Source of the DNA: Nothopassalora personata
Taxonomy: Eukaryota > Ascomycota > Dothideomycetes > Mycosphaerellales > Mycosphaerellaceae
Direction of reading: 5' to 3'
Assembly: GCA_033816765.1 (NCBI GenBank)
Contig: CM066288.1
Span: forward strand, 1,364,001-1,428,000
DNA: 64,000 nt
The first letter of the stretch is position 1. Each line of letters begins with the position of its first letter. The notes beneath the pieces were generated by a model that saw only the letters and a list, made by a program, of their open reading frames with translations, was not told the DNA's origin and made no database searches. Both the position numbers and the translations under genes were made by a program. Shown here piece by piece: positions 23,501 to 31,634 of the stretch.

Positions 23501-26500
23501 GAAAATGGTAGCTCCTGGTCTTCAGTCCATTCATCATTACCGCTGATCTTCTGAACCACAGTCTGCCGTCTTTCGTCACGCATGCGCCGGAGATACTCCA
23601 CTTCTTTGGACAAATCTAGATGCTTGATGCGATCTTGAAGGTGATTGATAACATCGATGATTGTTAAAGCGGTTTCTGGATATGCATTGACCTCGAGCCC
23701 ATGGCTATTGACCTTGAGCGATCGCGTCACCGCGCCCTGCTCGCCCGCGAGGTTTCTGAAGTGCAAGCTCACCGTCAAAGTAGCATTGCCACAAGGACGA
23801 AGCTTCCCACGATTTTTGATCTTCAGGCTTGCACCAATGTCTTGTATGTGCATGCGCACCTCTGGGATGATCTGCTTCGGCATAGCCTTGTTTGATGCCG
23901 TGGCGTGAAGAGGGCCGATGCCAAACTCAACTTCTGCTGTTGAGTTCCCTGCGACTCTCGGCGTACTGGCAGAGACACGGATGCCAAGAAGAGCTAATCT
24001 TGTATCGAACACAATCTGCTGCTTCTTCGGATCTTCAAGCTGCTGTGCTGTCGCTCCCTCAGGGAAGATCTCAGCGATGTGTGCCTTGATGCCATCGACG
24101 CCGAGCTTCACGGTAGACGCGATATCCTGCACCTCCGGTCTGTTGACAACGCCAATGAGTCCTTGGATTGCTCCTGCATCAACTTGGACTTTCTCAATGG
24201 TGGTCGCCACAGATATGGCAGTCTCTTCGTGGCCTAGCGCCAAGCCGACATGACCATTTATTGGAGGCACATCAAGCAGCCCTTGAGTATGCGTATTATC
24301 TCCAGACGAATTAAGTAAGGCATGCTCTAGACTACCAACGTCGAAGTCAATGCTGAAAATCTTCTCTTTGGACAGGCTGGGTGCCACCCTAATACTTGCG
24401 GCAGTGCCTTTGAGCTGGTAGCTGAGCGTAGAGAGTAATGACACCTCCATCTCCAAATTACCAGCAAGCACTGCAACGTGCAGCTTGGGTGCCTGCTCAG
24501 ACGATGTGCTCGGACGTGTGACGGAGACTTGTTTGCTTGGCATCATGGACGGCGTCCTTGTTCGCTTGTTGGCCTGGACGATCTCAGCTAGTCGCTGACA
24601 CTTCGCCACTTCCTCTGTGATGATTGTGTCTACGAGATGCAGGATGCCAGGCACTTGCTCAGTAATGGCAATTTGAAGGTCGTCATATGAAATCGCCAAG
24701 GTGACCGTCGCTGGCGTCTCGATACCAGCTGCTGGTGTCAAATGATCAACGTATATGCTCGGCGAGGTGATCAGCGTTTGCCAGACTCGTGAATCCGCGG
24801 CATGTAGCTCCGTGACAGCTCGGTCGACGTTCATGATTGCGTTCTCGCATTGCCCAAGCTCGTCGCTGGCTTGAGTCGTGCCAATGAACGACAATTTGAG
24901 GCCATCTGCTCTGGATACGTGGCGCAGACTGGCGCTGCGCACTGCTATAGAGCCAGTGCCCATCGTAACAACTGCGTGGATATCGTGTCTCAATAGTCCT
25001 TCTTCCAGCTTCTGGGATGTGGGAGTATGTCCGTGACTTTCGAGATGACCTTTGACCTCCTCGATCTTATCCGCGAGCGAGATGACGTCCTCGGCAATGT
25101 AGAAGAGTCCCCAGTCGAGTGCCAAGGCAATCGTATTGGTGTGCATCTGCACCGTCGTCTTGGTCCGCTTGTTCTCGTCCACCAGCATGAGACCTTCTGG
25201 CCTGCTTGGCGGAGAGTTCTCCAGCCCGAGAGACGTCTCTTCCAGAGTGATGTTGCTATTGCCCTTCGCATGTTCGATCGCCACCCGCAAAGATTCGGAC
25301 CTGAACGTAATCGTTGTCTCTTTCTGCTCAGTCGTCTTTAGCTGAGTAATCTCGTCACCGTGGAGCTTCTGGAAAGCCACAGTCTGATTGACATACGGCA
25401 CATCCCAGTTGCGAGATTGCGTCCAACTTTCGAGTACGTGCGGAGGAGTATCGGCTGGGATACTGAGTTTTGCGTCCATGACATTGGCTTCGAGATCCTT
25501 CTTTATGTCCGCAGGCAAATGCATGAGTATGTAGCGGAATCGAGCGAGGATCTTCCACGAATCTGTGTTCCGTAGATGAGTGGGCACGACTCGAAGCACG
25601 TACAGTAGGCGGCCCATGAACGGTGGGTCGCCAACCTGGTCGCCATTGTAAGTCACCATATACGACATAGTTTGCAGCCTCCGAGCGTTGCTGGCAAATA
25701 TGTCCTCGAAGCGGGTCTGTGTATCCTTCACGATCGGTATCAGCTTTAGTGCTAACTGTGTAAGATATTTCGCTTTCGAGCCAGTGACGGCAACACTCGT
25801 ATCGCGAAAAGACAGGTGGAAAGCATTTGAGCGGGTCATCGACAGCCATACGAGGACATCGTCTACGCTCAGTCTCACAGCCGGAGGACTATCAGGATCT
25901 GGATCCAGCTTGTCGTTGAGCTGTAGCTCCAGGCCCTCCAACAAGCCGTGCATTGACAGGAACTGCAGAGGTGCGGCATCACGCTGTGGCTGATTGCGGA
26001 TCCTGACAGCGTTCTCAAGACTAGTCAGAGTCAGGTCGGCCTGATCTTCGATGTGCTCGTGTGGCTCATCCAGGACAACAACTCGCAATTGCGCAGATGT
26101 CACAGAGGCTTGAATCTCAACGATATTGCTCTTGGCCAGTTTCGCAGCATTCTGTGCCTGTATCGTACCTAGCACGTCCATTTGAAAAGCGTCCATGACT
26201 TCTTCTGGCATCTTCGGCATGACCTTCTTGACGAGCTTCGAAGCTGTGATTGCCACGTGTGGTTCAACGTAGGCTCGTATGCCGGGTGAGATCTTGATCA
26301 TGACGGTGGTGTGCGCCGCTCCGGTATCGATGTCAGGGTCTGTGATCATCTCCGAGGTGGACGATGTCTCCGAGCCGGCTTCGCTGGCAATGCTTCCGAG
26401 GAACTTGGGTACATTTGTTTCATCTGGTCTGACCATCTCGAGGGGAAAGTATGGCTCAGAATACGGGCTCGAGAACGCCATGGTCGACACGGGCAACCCG

Positions 26501-29500
26501 AACCTAGCGCGCTCACGACCTGTCGGCAGGATCTGTCGTCCCTGGCCAACTCCATAGTCTTCCGAGCTCGGTCTGCTGGATGCGAGACTGTGAAAGGAGG
26601 ACGATGCTCCGCTGATGTCGGTGGTTTCTGTACCTCTAGTGAGTAGAACAGGCCTCGGCTTCGTGTCCGCGACAGGTCGACCGCTCTTGATTGATGCCGA
26701 CAGCGAAGATGATGACGATTTAGAGAGTAGCTTTCTGCGACTGCGGTAGCTCCGTGACGATTTCAACGACGCCGGCCGGCTGGTATTCCCGGTTTTGGTA
26801 ACAGGCTTGGGTGGAAATGGATACGGCATTGCAGGAAGCTCAAAGTTGAGCTCATCTTCCGGTCTCACTTCTGAGTCTATGTCCGATCGGATCAGGAATG
26901 GGAACCTATTGGTTCGCTGATCGTGTAGCTTGAAGTGCTTCTGCTGCTTTTTCGTCTCAAGCATGAAGTGTGCGCTTCTGCCAACCACATCTAGCGAAAT
27001 ACTGGTCTGCAAGAAAGCGTAGGTTCTCACGGTGTCCTTGCGGTTACGTCGGCTGCGATGTCGTGATGCACTACGTCCATCAACGCACGCCATTGTCAAA
27101 AGTGGCACTATCACGTTCACCCTTTGGGAGAAGCTTTCCCTGGCCCAGTCAGCGACATCGACCTTGACAGGTTCCAAATCCAGCAGTAGAGCGTCCTTGC
27201 CGACGTGCATCCAGAGCCGGACGATTTCAGTCTTAACCTGCACAAAGCTGGCATCCAGTACCACTGCTGGCGATACGACTGGCAAAGCGTTCTCTGCATC
27301 GTCGATCGTGAATGTGAGAGCTCTCCCAGCAAGCGCAAGGTCGCGAACGAAGCGGCTTGACATTTCACCTGTGATCTTGCCTATGTCGATGTCCCATTGG
27401 CTCACATAGGCATCTTCGTTCGGAGGCAGGCCGAAAGAGCGGTGGCCATTAAGCTCGACGTGTGAGCAATAAAATTGTGTGCCCGAGTCTGTGTCAAGCG
27501 GTGCGTCATCCTCATCTTTGGGCGAGGATCCTGTCAAGAGACTAACTGGCGACAGCTGCAGGCCCATGTCCAGATAGTAGCTAACAATGCGCAGATCCAA
27601 GTCGGCGCGTGGTAGCTCTGCGCGAACGAACTCCTTGCAAGAGTACAAGTTTGTGGGTAGCATCACCGTCGCCTCCTCTGCTACTATGCAAAGCACAACG
27701 TCTAGCTCGTTGATGGAGGTAGGCTTCGGAAAGCTTGCAGTCTTCGCATTGGCCTCTTGTAAGTCGTCGCTCGCTCCTTGAAATTCTTCCAGTGTCTTGA
27801 AGTGCATGTAGTCGCCAAAATAGTTCTCCTTGACCATGACCAGCTGCCTCACGAAGAAGCCAAAGGCTTTCAGGGTGAGCCCAGTACCGACCATATCCAT
27901 GCGCAGGACGTCGACATTGCCAACTTGTACCTCCTGGTTGCTGTTGAAGGACCCGTTTAGAGTCAACTTCGGCAACGTAGCCATCACCTTGTCTTCCACA
28001 AAGGCGTGGAAAGTGCTCTTGGGTGGACTGATCATTCTCATCTTCATATCGGACGCCAGTACATCAAATGAAATCTGATTACGTTTCGGTCGGTAGTTCT
28101 CCATTGGTATGCCCAGCACAGCATGGAGTTTTCCTTCCAGTGTGAGAAAGTCATTGCGGTCGAAGTCCGCGGGGTCGTTTATTATATTAGCATCATTAAC
28201 GTTAAGGTACATGCAGAAGCCATTAAAAGTCATGTCAAGGTCGTATTTGTAAGGGACGAAGGTGTAGAAGTCCGAGGGCGCTCCAGAGGCCCAGTCGTTG
28301 ACAATATCGATTATTAGGAAGAGGTGGTCGCGAAGAATGAAGAGCTCGAGGTCGTTGATCACGATGTTGAACGGCCATTTCCGTAAGGAGTTCCAAGGAC
28401 AGGGCTGGGAGATGTCAGCATCCAGCGTTACAGGACCGGATCGCCAAAGCAGGCCGTGGTTCACGCTGCTCGACATCTCGACACCCTTCACATCCAGATC
28501 AAGAGTGTTGCGATAGCCGGTAGCGCGTGGGTACATGTCCATGTTAAAGTTCACCACGGAGTCCTTCTTCAAGGTGACGTCGAGCCAACCATACGGGCGA
28601 GCGTCGACTGCAGCAGTGCCCTGCTTTGCCTTTCCGCGCTTGCGATTCCTATGCTTCTTCCAGTACTTGTCATCTTCCTTGGCAGTCACGTTGTGCTGGT
28701 TCGGATCACTGGGATTTGCTTTGTCTGCTCGTCCTTTCCACTTGGCATCTTTGGACGCCTCGCGAGTAGGCACACGTAGAACGACATCGTCCTCCACGGT
28801 CACTTGGATATGGAAAACAGTATAGACGCGGAGTTCGCCTGGCTTGAGCGGCTTCGCCGGAGTCGCATCAACATATGTAGCTGGGACGAAAATTGGTTGA
28901 AGGTTGACGCGTTGCCTGTCAGCCCAGGGTCCATACACCACAACACCGCCATACACACCGAGTTCCATGCCATATGCAGGTGGCGCGGCACCATTGATGT
29001 CGTCTTCGTACATGGGGTCTTGTAGATTGTCGCCGTCAGTGAGAGTGTCGGGTACTGGGCCAGGCATATCCCAGAAGAACCGCATGGTGACTTTGGGCAC
29101 ATTGGCGAGCTCAGATGCTTTAGCATATTCGATAGGGGACCACTCGTCATGTTCATTTACTTCGCCATTGTCCAGATAACGCATGAGCCCGTGCCACTGT
29201 TGCTGGCCAGGTAGTTGATCGAGAGGGGCGTGTGTTGTTCCTGCAACGGACTTTGATTTGATCGAAGCCGTCCGCAAAGAGTCACTGGCACTTCGGGATC
29301 TCTGAAATGCTCTTCGAAAACGAGAAAGTAAGCCGAGCATCTTGGAGCAGGTGTCACGAATGGGTCGACTTGGCTGAGGCTCTTCCAGCTCCATCTCATG
29401 CAGCACGCGCTGCGCTTGGTCCAGCTGTTGTTCCTTGTAGTCTCTATTTGGCTTCATCTGAACGACGACATTCTCGAGCGAAAAGTTCATCAAGATCCGC

Positions 29501-30393
29501 CAAATGTCGAGAGGACCAGCGTGCCCAGCATCGAAAGTACCTCCACCTCTCTCGGCCTTGGCCACAATGATGTTCTTGGTGCTTTCATTGCCCAAAGCTG
29601 CTGCCGCTTTCTTACATTCTACCTTGATTGGAAACATTCGCAACAACGACGGGATCTTTGCTTTCTCAGCACCCGGTGCGTTTGTACTGGCGGTGGTGTT
29701 GTAAGTGGTCGTCCGTGTCGGCTCTCGGCCGTGTTGCGTGCTTTCGAAGCTTTCTGCGGTATCAGGTCTCGGACTCGCCTCGCTATCAGCAGCATCTTTC
29801 GAGGCTTGCTTCGCCTCGCCCGTTGTCGCCTCGACCACAGCATCGTAGACTGGACTACGGTTGTAGATGAATGCTTCCAGTCCAGCTATCTTGACCGATA
29901 TTCGACATGGCAGCTCCTTCTTCGGCTTTGTGGTGGCCCTCTCTTCTTTGCCAACACTGCGAGATCTTGCCCCGGACCCCTCCTTGCCGTCGCTCTTCCC
30001 ATCGCCGGTGGATGTGCTGGAGCTTCGCGCTCTGCCCATGGATGTTGCGTCTTCATCTTGAAAGACCTCGGCCTCTTTGACTGCCCTCAACCAATATCGC
30101 CACGTGATGTGCCCTTCGTAGACGTGTAGCGTGACATTGTGTGCGTGATAACGAATCTTCTTGAAGAAGATGCGACCTCCCAGCGGACTGATCTGTAAGG
30201 CCGATATATCGACCCATGCTTTGTAGTAGCGGAAGACGTACAGCCGGATGACATAGGAGACAACGGTGGCCAACAGGCGATTGAAGTAGAAGAGGAAGAA
30301 CAGCGCCAATATGCCAACGACGAGCACTTCAATCTCGAAGACCCAGTTGAACTCGTACTCGGCGTTCAGAGAGTGAGCCTGCAAGCTCGTCAT
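20551..30393 (-). CDS. csf1: Csf1-type bridge-like lipid transfer protein
   Basis: Very large membrane-anchored protein of the Csf1/Tweek/KIAA1109 family, which forms a hydrophobic groove for bulk phospholipid transfer at ER contact sites. A single uninterrupted ORF of 3280 codons is present. Residues about 18-50 are one N-terminal hydrophobic anchor (VLVVGILALFFLFYF), directly followed by the conserved start of the groove (YVFRYYKAWVDISALQISPL, GRIFFKKIRYHAHNVTLHVY, GHITWRYW). The rest alternates beta-rich stretches with low-complexity loops (for example [19 protein letters not shown]). The C-terminus is about 140 residues past a conserved DVGWNLSRIDFIKGMWMSG segment. Absence of introns over 9.8 kb is notable here, where most neighbours are spliced. 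Its promoter side now faces the transposon cluster. Confidence 0.93.
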   Translation of the reverse strand: MTSLQAHSLNAEYEFNWVFEIEVLVVGILALFFLFYFNRLLATVVSYVIRLYVFRYYKAWVDISALQISPLGGRIFFKKIRYHAHNVTLHVYEGHITWRYWLRAVKEAEVFQDEDATSMGRARSSSTSTGDGKSDGKEGSGARSRSVGKEERATTKPKKELPCRISVKIAGLEAFIYNRSPVYDAVVEATTGEAKQASKDAADSEASPRPDTAESFESTQHGREPTRTTTYNTTASTNAPGAEKAKIPSLLRMFPIKVECKKAAAALGNESTKNIIVAKAERGGGTFDAGHAGPLDIWRILMNFSLENVVVQMKPNRDYKEQQLDQAQRVLHEMELEEPQPSRPIRDTCSKMLGLLSRFRRAFQRSRSASDSLRTASIKSKSVAGTTHAPLDQLPGQQQWHGLMRYLDNGEVNEHDEWSPIEYAKASELANVPKVTMRFFWDMPGPVPDTLTDGDNLQDPMYEDDINGAAPPAYGMELGVYGGVVVYGPWADRQRVNLQPIFVPATYVDATPAKPLKPGELRVYTVFHIQVTVEDDVVLRVPTREASKDAKWKGRADKANPSDPNQHNVTAKEDDKYWKKHRNRKRGKAKQGTAAVDARPYGWLDVTLKKDSVVNFNMDMYPRATGYRNTLDLDVKGVEMSSSVNHGLLWRSGPVTLDADISQPCPWNSLRKWPFNIVINDLELFILRDHLFLIIDIVNDWASGAPSDFYTFVPYKYDLDMTFNGFCMYLNVNDANIINDPADFDRNDFLTLEGKLHAVLGIPMENYRPKRNQISFDVLASDMKMRMISPPKSTFHAFVEDKVMATLPKLTLNGSFNSNQEVQVGNVDVLRMDMVGTGLTLKAFGFFVRQLVMVKENYFGDYMHFKTLEEFQGASDDLQEANAKTASFPKPTSINELDVVLCIVAEEATVMLPTNLYSCKEFVRAELPRADLDLRIVSYYLDMGLQLSPVSLLTGSSPKDEDDAPLDTDSGTQFYCSHVELNGHRSFGLPPNEDAYVSQWDIDIGKITGEMSSRFVRDLALAGRALTFTIDDAENALPVVSPAVVLDASFVQVKTEIVRLWMHVGKDALLLDLEPVKVDVADWARESFSQRVNVIVPLLTMACVDGRSASRHRSRRNRKDTVRTYAFLQTSISLDVVGRSAHFMLETKKQQKHFKLHDQRTNRFPFLIRSDIDSEVRPEDELNFELPAMPYPFPPKPVTKTGNTSRPASLKSSRSYRSRRKLLSKSSSSSLSASIKSGRPVADTKPRPVLLTRGTETTDISGASSSFHSLASSRPSSEDYGVGQGRQILPTGRERARFGLPVSTMAFSSPYSEPYFPLEMVRPDETNVPKFLGSIASEAGSETSSTSEMITDPDIDTGAAHTTVMIKISPGIRAYVEPHVAITASKLVKKVMPKMPEEVMDAFQMDVLGTIQAQNAAKLAKSNIVEIQASVTSAQLRVVVLDEPHEHIEDQADLTLTSLENAVRIRNQPQRDAAPLQFLSMHGLLEGLELQLNDKLDPDPDSPPAVRLSVDDVLVWLSMTRSNAFHLSFRDTSVAVTGSKAKYLTQLALKLIPIVKDTQTRFEDIFASNARRLQTMSYMVTYNGDQVGDPPFMGRLLYVLRVVPTHLRNTDSWKILARFRYILMHLPADIKKDLEANVMDAKLSIPADTPPHVLESWTQSRNWDVPYVNQTVAFQKLHGDEITQLKTTEQKETTITFRSESLRVAIEHAKGNSNITLEETSLGLENSPPSRPEGLMLVDENKRTKTTVQMHTNTIALALDWGLFYIAEDVISLADKIEEVKGHLESHGHTPTSQKLEEGLLRHDIHAVVTMGTGSIAVRSASLRHVSRADGLKLSFIGTTQASDELGQCENAIMNVDRAVTELHAADSRVWQTLITSPSIYVDHLTPAAGIETPATVTLAISYDDLQIAITEQVPGILHLVDTIITEEVAKCQRLAEIVQANKRTRTPSMMPSKQVSVTRPSTSSEQAPKLHVAVLAGNLEMEVSLLSTLSYQLKGTAASIRVAPSLSKEKIFSIDFDVGSLEHALLNSSGDNTHTQGLLDVPPINGHVGLALGHEETAISVATTIEKVQVDAGAIQGLIGVVNRPEVQDIASTVKLGVDGIKAHIAEIFPEGATAQQLEDPKKQQIVFDTRLALLGIRVSASTPRVAGNSTAEVEFGIGPLHATASNKAMPKQIIPEVRMHIQDIGASLKIKNRGKLRPCGNATLTVSLHFRNLAGEQGAVTRSLKVNSHGLEVNAYPETALTIIDVINHLQDRIKHLDLSKEVEYLRRMRDERRQTVVQKISGNDEWTEDQELPFSPGDLLAIKTTIELTDIQACWLVDPSFAANKRARVDDLVFSIESIQFTTRSGNEARLTIKNMMLQLAKKKDIKQGRSLNSGLLPEIAFSVGYWKVDKKRHAAIRATGKPLDLRLESKFVLPVNALQKSIEMAIDDAKKGTATWKSTPTSSGAPRSSTAMFDKKHLGSLLVEADFAGAQVYMQGATPKDRILSTVAAASQQKYRAQHGRYGQFAGDGELLHTTLTAPGIAFKLEYNSLIQQPTVNAELLIDASSNLLLPNVVPLVLEVSNSVKELVRDQKPASAPIKQLPVPEVAKPAQKFFDTGDDSIIDVTPAKIFGKTKVDLGFRIAKQEFGLSCQPIARVDAKASLEDFYVTMNTIDSDEHGHFFATSAVLTGLKAQVKHVYSREPTFSYDMASIVLSAMNNKHLSGQGGISAILNVKPTRIVINGKQFQDLLLFREIWLPPEIRNAAAAAGGPPSATPAASRTDEFLVQKYQTVAAAAAFPWNATVSIAKLSVDVDLGQSIGKSSFFITNLWASQAKTSNWEQNLCIGLDEMAVNSTGRMSGFIQLGKLGIRTSIRWPEENSEATMQKTPLIQASIGFDKLLAKAAFDYQAFAFGDIEGLDFLMYNVRDAHGESDRLVAVLDCEKAYVFCTSTSAAQAVGLYQAFDRLIQEKQAAYVQALRDIEKHVRRESTIVPTRFGPTIPHSPVLEKKSKDSPIRLHTDVVGTIGAICFGVYPSTFFDSQMLKLEANNIQARFAAGLEGGRVTSGLGMTLGQLQVGLSSVRRITAVPKALEVTVDEVINSALNAKGGTILRVPKVVASMQSWQTPYSNEVDYIFKSLFDGKIDVGWNLSRIDFIKGMWMSGSKALASRLDRKSLPESAVKIRAGPDPDQPQSSSPLKSSPASATSSDDKEGEAYKQQEKITAEINLPQSRYEYRALEPPIIETPQLRDMGEATPPLEWIGLHRDRLPNVTHQILIVSLLEVCKEVEEAYGKILGSS

Positions 30394-30462
30394 GGTCGTA
30401 TCGCGCGTTTTGAGTCAGGCGTATGGGCATCATGGCGGTCGTGCGGCTGTCCACATCGTCTG

Positions 30463-30487
30463 TGGTGGTGGTGGTGGTGGTGGTGGT
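30463..30487 (+). repeat. TGG trinucleotide microsatellite
   Basis: About eight tandem TGG units lie 70-95 bp upstream of the csf1 start codon, within its presumed 5' UTR or core promoter. Confidence 0.85.
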
Positions 30488-30580
30488 AGTACTGTAAAGA
30501 TGCCCGGTGCACTTCCAATGTTGCCCGTGTGCAACGGTGAAGTGAATGGATCTTAGTAGTTCGCGGCGTGGGAGGTGCAC

Positions 30581-30588
30581 CCTCAGGA
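30581..30588 (+). repeat. Target site duplication, left copy (CCTCAGGA)
   Basis: CCTCAGGA directly precedes the left inverted end of the outer DNA transposon. CCTCAGGC directly follows the right end at 48417-48424, so 7 of 8 bases agree. An 8-bp duplication is typical of hAT-like and some other DNA transposons. Confidence 0.65.
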
Positions 30589-30634
30589 CAGTGGCCTAGG
30601 CTTACAAAACCGGCAAATACCCGCATTCAAAATT
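30589..30634 (+). repeat. Left terminal inverted repeat of outer DNA transposon
   Basis: Begins CAGTGGCCTAGGCTTAC. The reverse complement of 48371-48416 begins CGGTGGCCTAGGCTTAC and agrees at 41 of 46 positions. Four of the five mismatches are C/T or G/A transitions, as RIP would produce. Confidence 0.85.
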
Positions 30635-30707
30635 CGCAATCCTCAATCCTCATTATTATAGACTCGCTATTTGTCTGACAGCACACTCGCTACATTGCTT
30701 TATACAA

Positions 30708-31291
30708 TGCCACGTCCAGCGATCGATCTAGAGCCCTTTCGCATCGATATCGAGCTATGGACTGCCGCTGAATTTACATAGGCAGCTATTCGAGACAACC
30801 TCTTTAATCTCTACGGTGTTCGAATTAGCGAACGGACCCTCCGCTAGCGACTCGTAGAGTGGCGAGGGACTTACGAGGATAATCAGGCTTATAATCAGGC
30901 TCGCTAGGCCGAGCTACGCTAGCGAGTCGAGGAACTATTCTAGAAATATAGCCTCGACGATAGCGAGTCTTATACTATCCTCCGCCTCGATAGATTCGAC
31001 CTTACCCTTCGCTAGTATTAAGAGCTACGAAGAGGTATTGGATTAAAGCGTAGTCTTAGTAAAGAACAAGCTCTAGCTATAGAGCCTAAGATATAGCGAG
31101 TCATTTAGGAAGTTATAAGTAGTAGCTATTAGCAAGACTAGGGCTATCGTAAGCTAGTAAGAGAGCTGCGTAAGAGTCATTATATTATTAGACGGTAGGA
31201 TAGACTCGGTGTCTATAGACTCGTAGACTAGACTCGCTAACTTTATTAGCGACCGTATTAGGACACTCGCTCGTGCGATTAACCCTGTCCC
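30708..31291 (+). pseudogene. RIP-broken transposase, N-terminal part (helix-turn-helix-like)
   Basis: Starting from an ATG at 30708 (MPRPAIDLEPFRIDIELW), a protein-like frame continues for over 550 bp but is interrupted by many TAG and TAA codons at places where CAG, CAA or TGG are expected. The visible fragments (FNLYGVRISERTLR, RLVEWR) suggest a helix-turn-helix DNA-binding region at the start of a transposase. The frame is cut at 31287-31291 by insertion of LTR element A, which duplicated GTCCC. No functional product is possible. Confidence 0.65.
31287..31291 (+). repeat. Target site duplication of element A, left copy (GTCCC)
   Basis: GTCCC sits directly before the 5' LTR, and the same GTCCC directly follows the 3' LTR at 38831-38835. 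A perfect 5-bp duplication is expected of a Ty3-type integrase. Confidence 0.95.
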
Positions 31292-31484
31292 TGTCACCGT
31301 ACCGGCGCCCATTCACCTCGATCCGCGCGCACGTGCGTGGGCACCACAAGCGCGCCGCTGACTAAGCCGCTGACTAATTGGCTTGGCGCTCCCTTAAGTA
31401 TCTCGCGCTCTCCGCGCCTCTCTTAGATAGCTATCTATTCGACTTGTACCTTATCCGACCACGTGCTTGCACCTGCTTGTGACA
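31292..31484 (+). repeat. 5' LTR of element A
   Basis: 193 bp with TG/CA ends (TGTCAC...GTGACA). A TATA-like TTAAGTA lies near 31393. A 14-bp palindrome (TAGATAGCTATCTA) at about 31424-31437 overlaps the segment ATCTATTCGA (31433-31442), which is complementary to the primer site and so marks the likely RNA start. Confidence 0.97.
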
Positions 31485-31486
31485 CT

Positions 31487-31496
31487 TCGAATAGAT
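31487..31496 (+). promoter_or_regulatory. Self-priming type primer binding site of element A
   Basis: TCGAATAGAT begins exactly two bases after the 5' LTR and is the exact reverse complement of ATCTATTCGA at 31433-31442 inside the LTR. The downstream sequence does not look like a tRNA 3' end complement. Tf1-type elements prime reverse transcription by folding the RNA 5' end back onto such a site; the geometry fits that mechanism. Confidence 0.75.
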
Positions 31497-31634
31497 CATC
31501 ACCAACGTGTAGAGAGACACGAGAAGCTGCATTCGGGAGATTGCAGAGAAACCGCGACAGCACAAGGTGCTGAGATCAGGTGTTGGACTCGACTGAGTCG
31601 CACCTTGAAGTAGGTCATAGCTAACACAGCAGCA

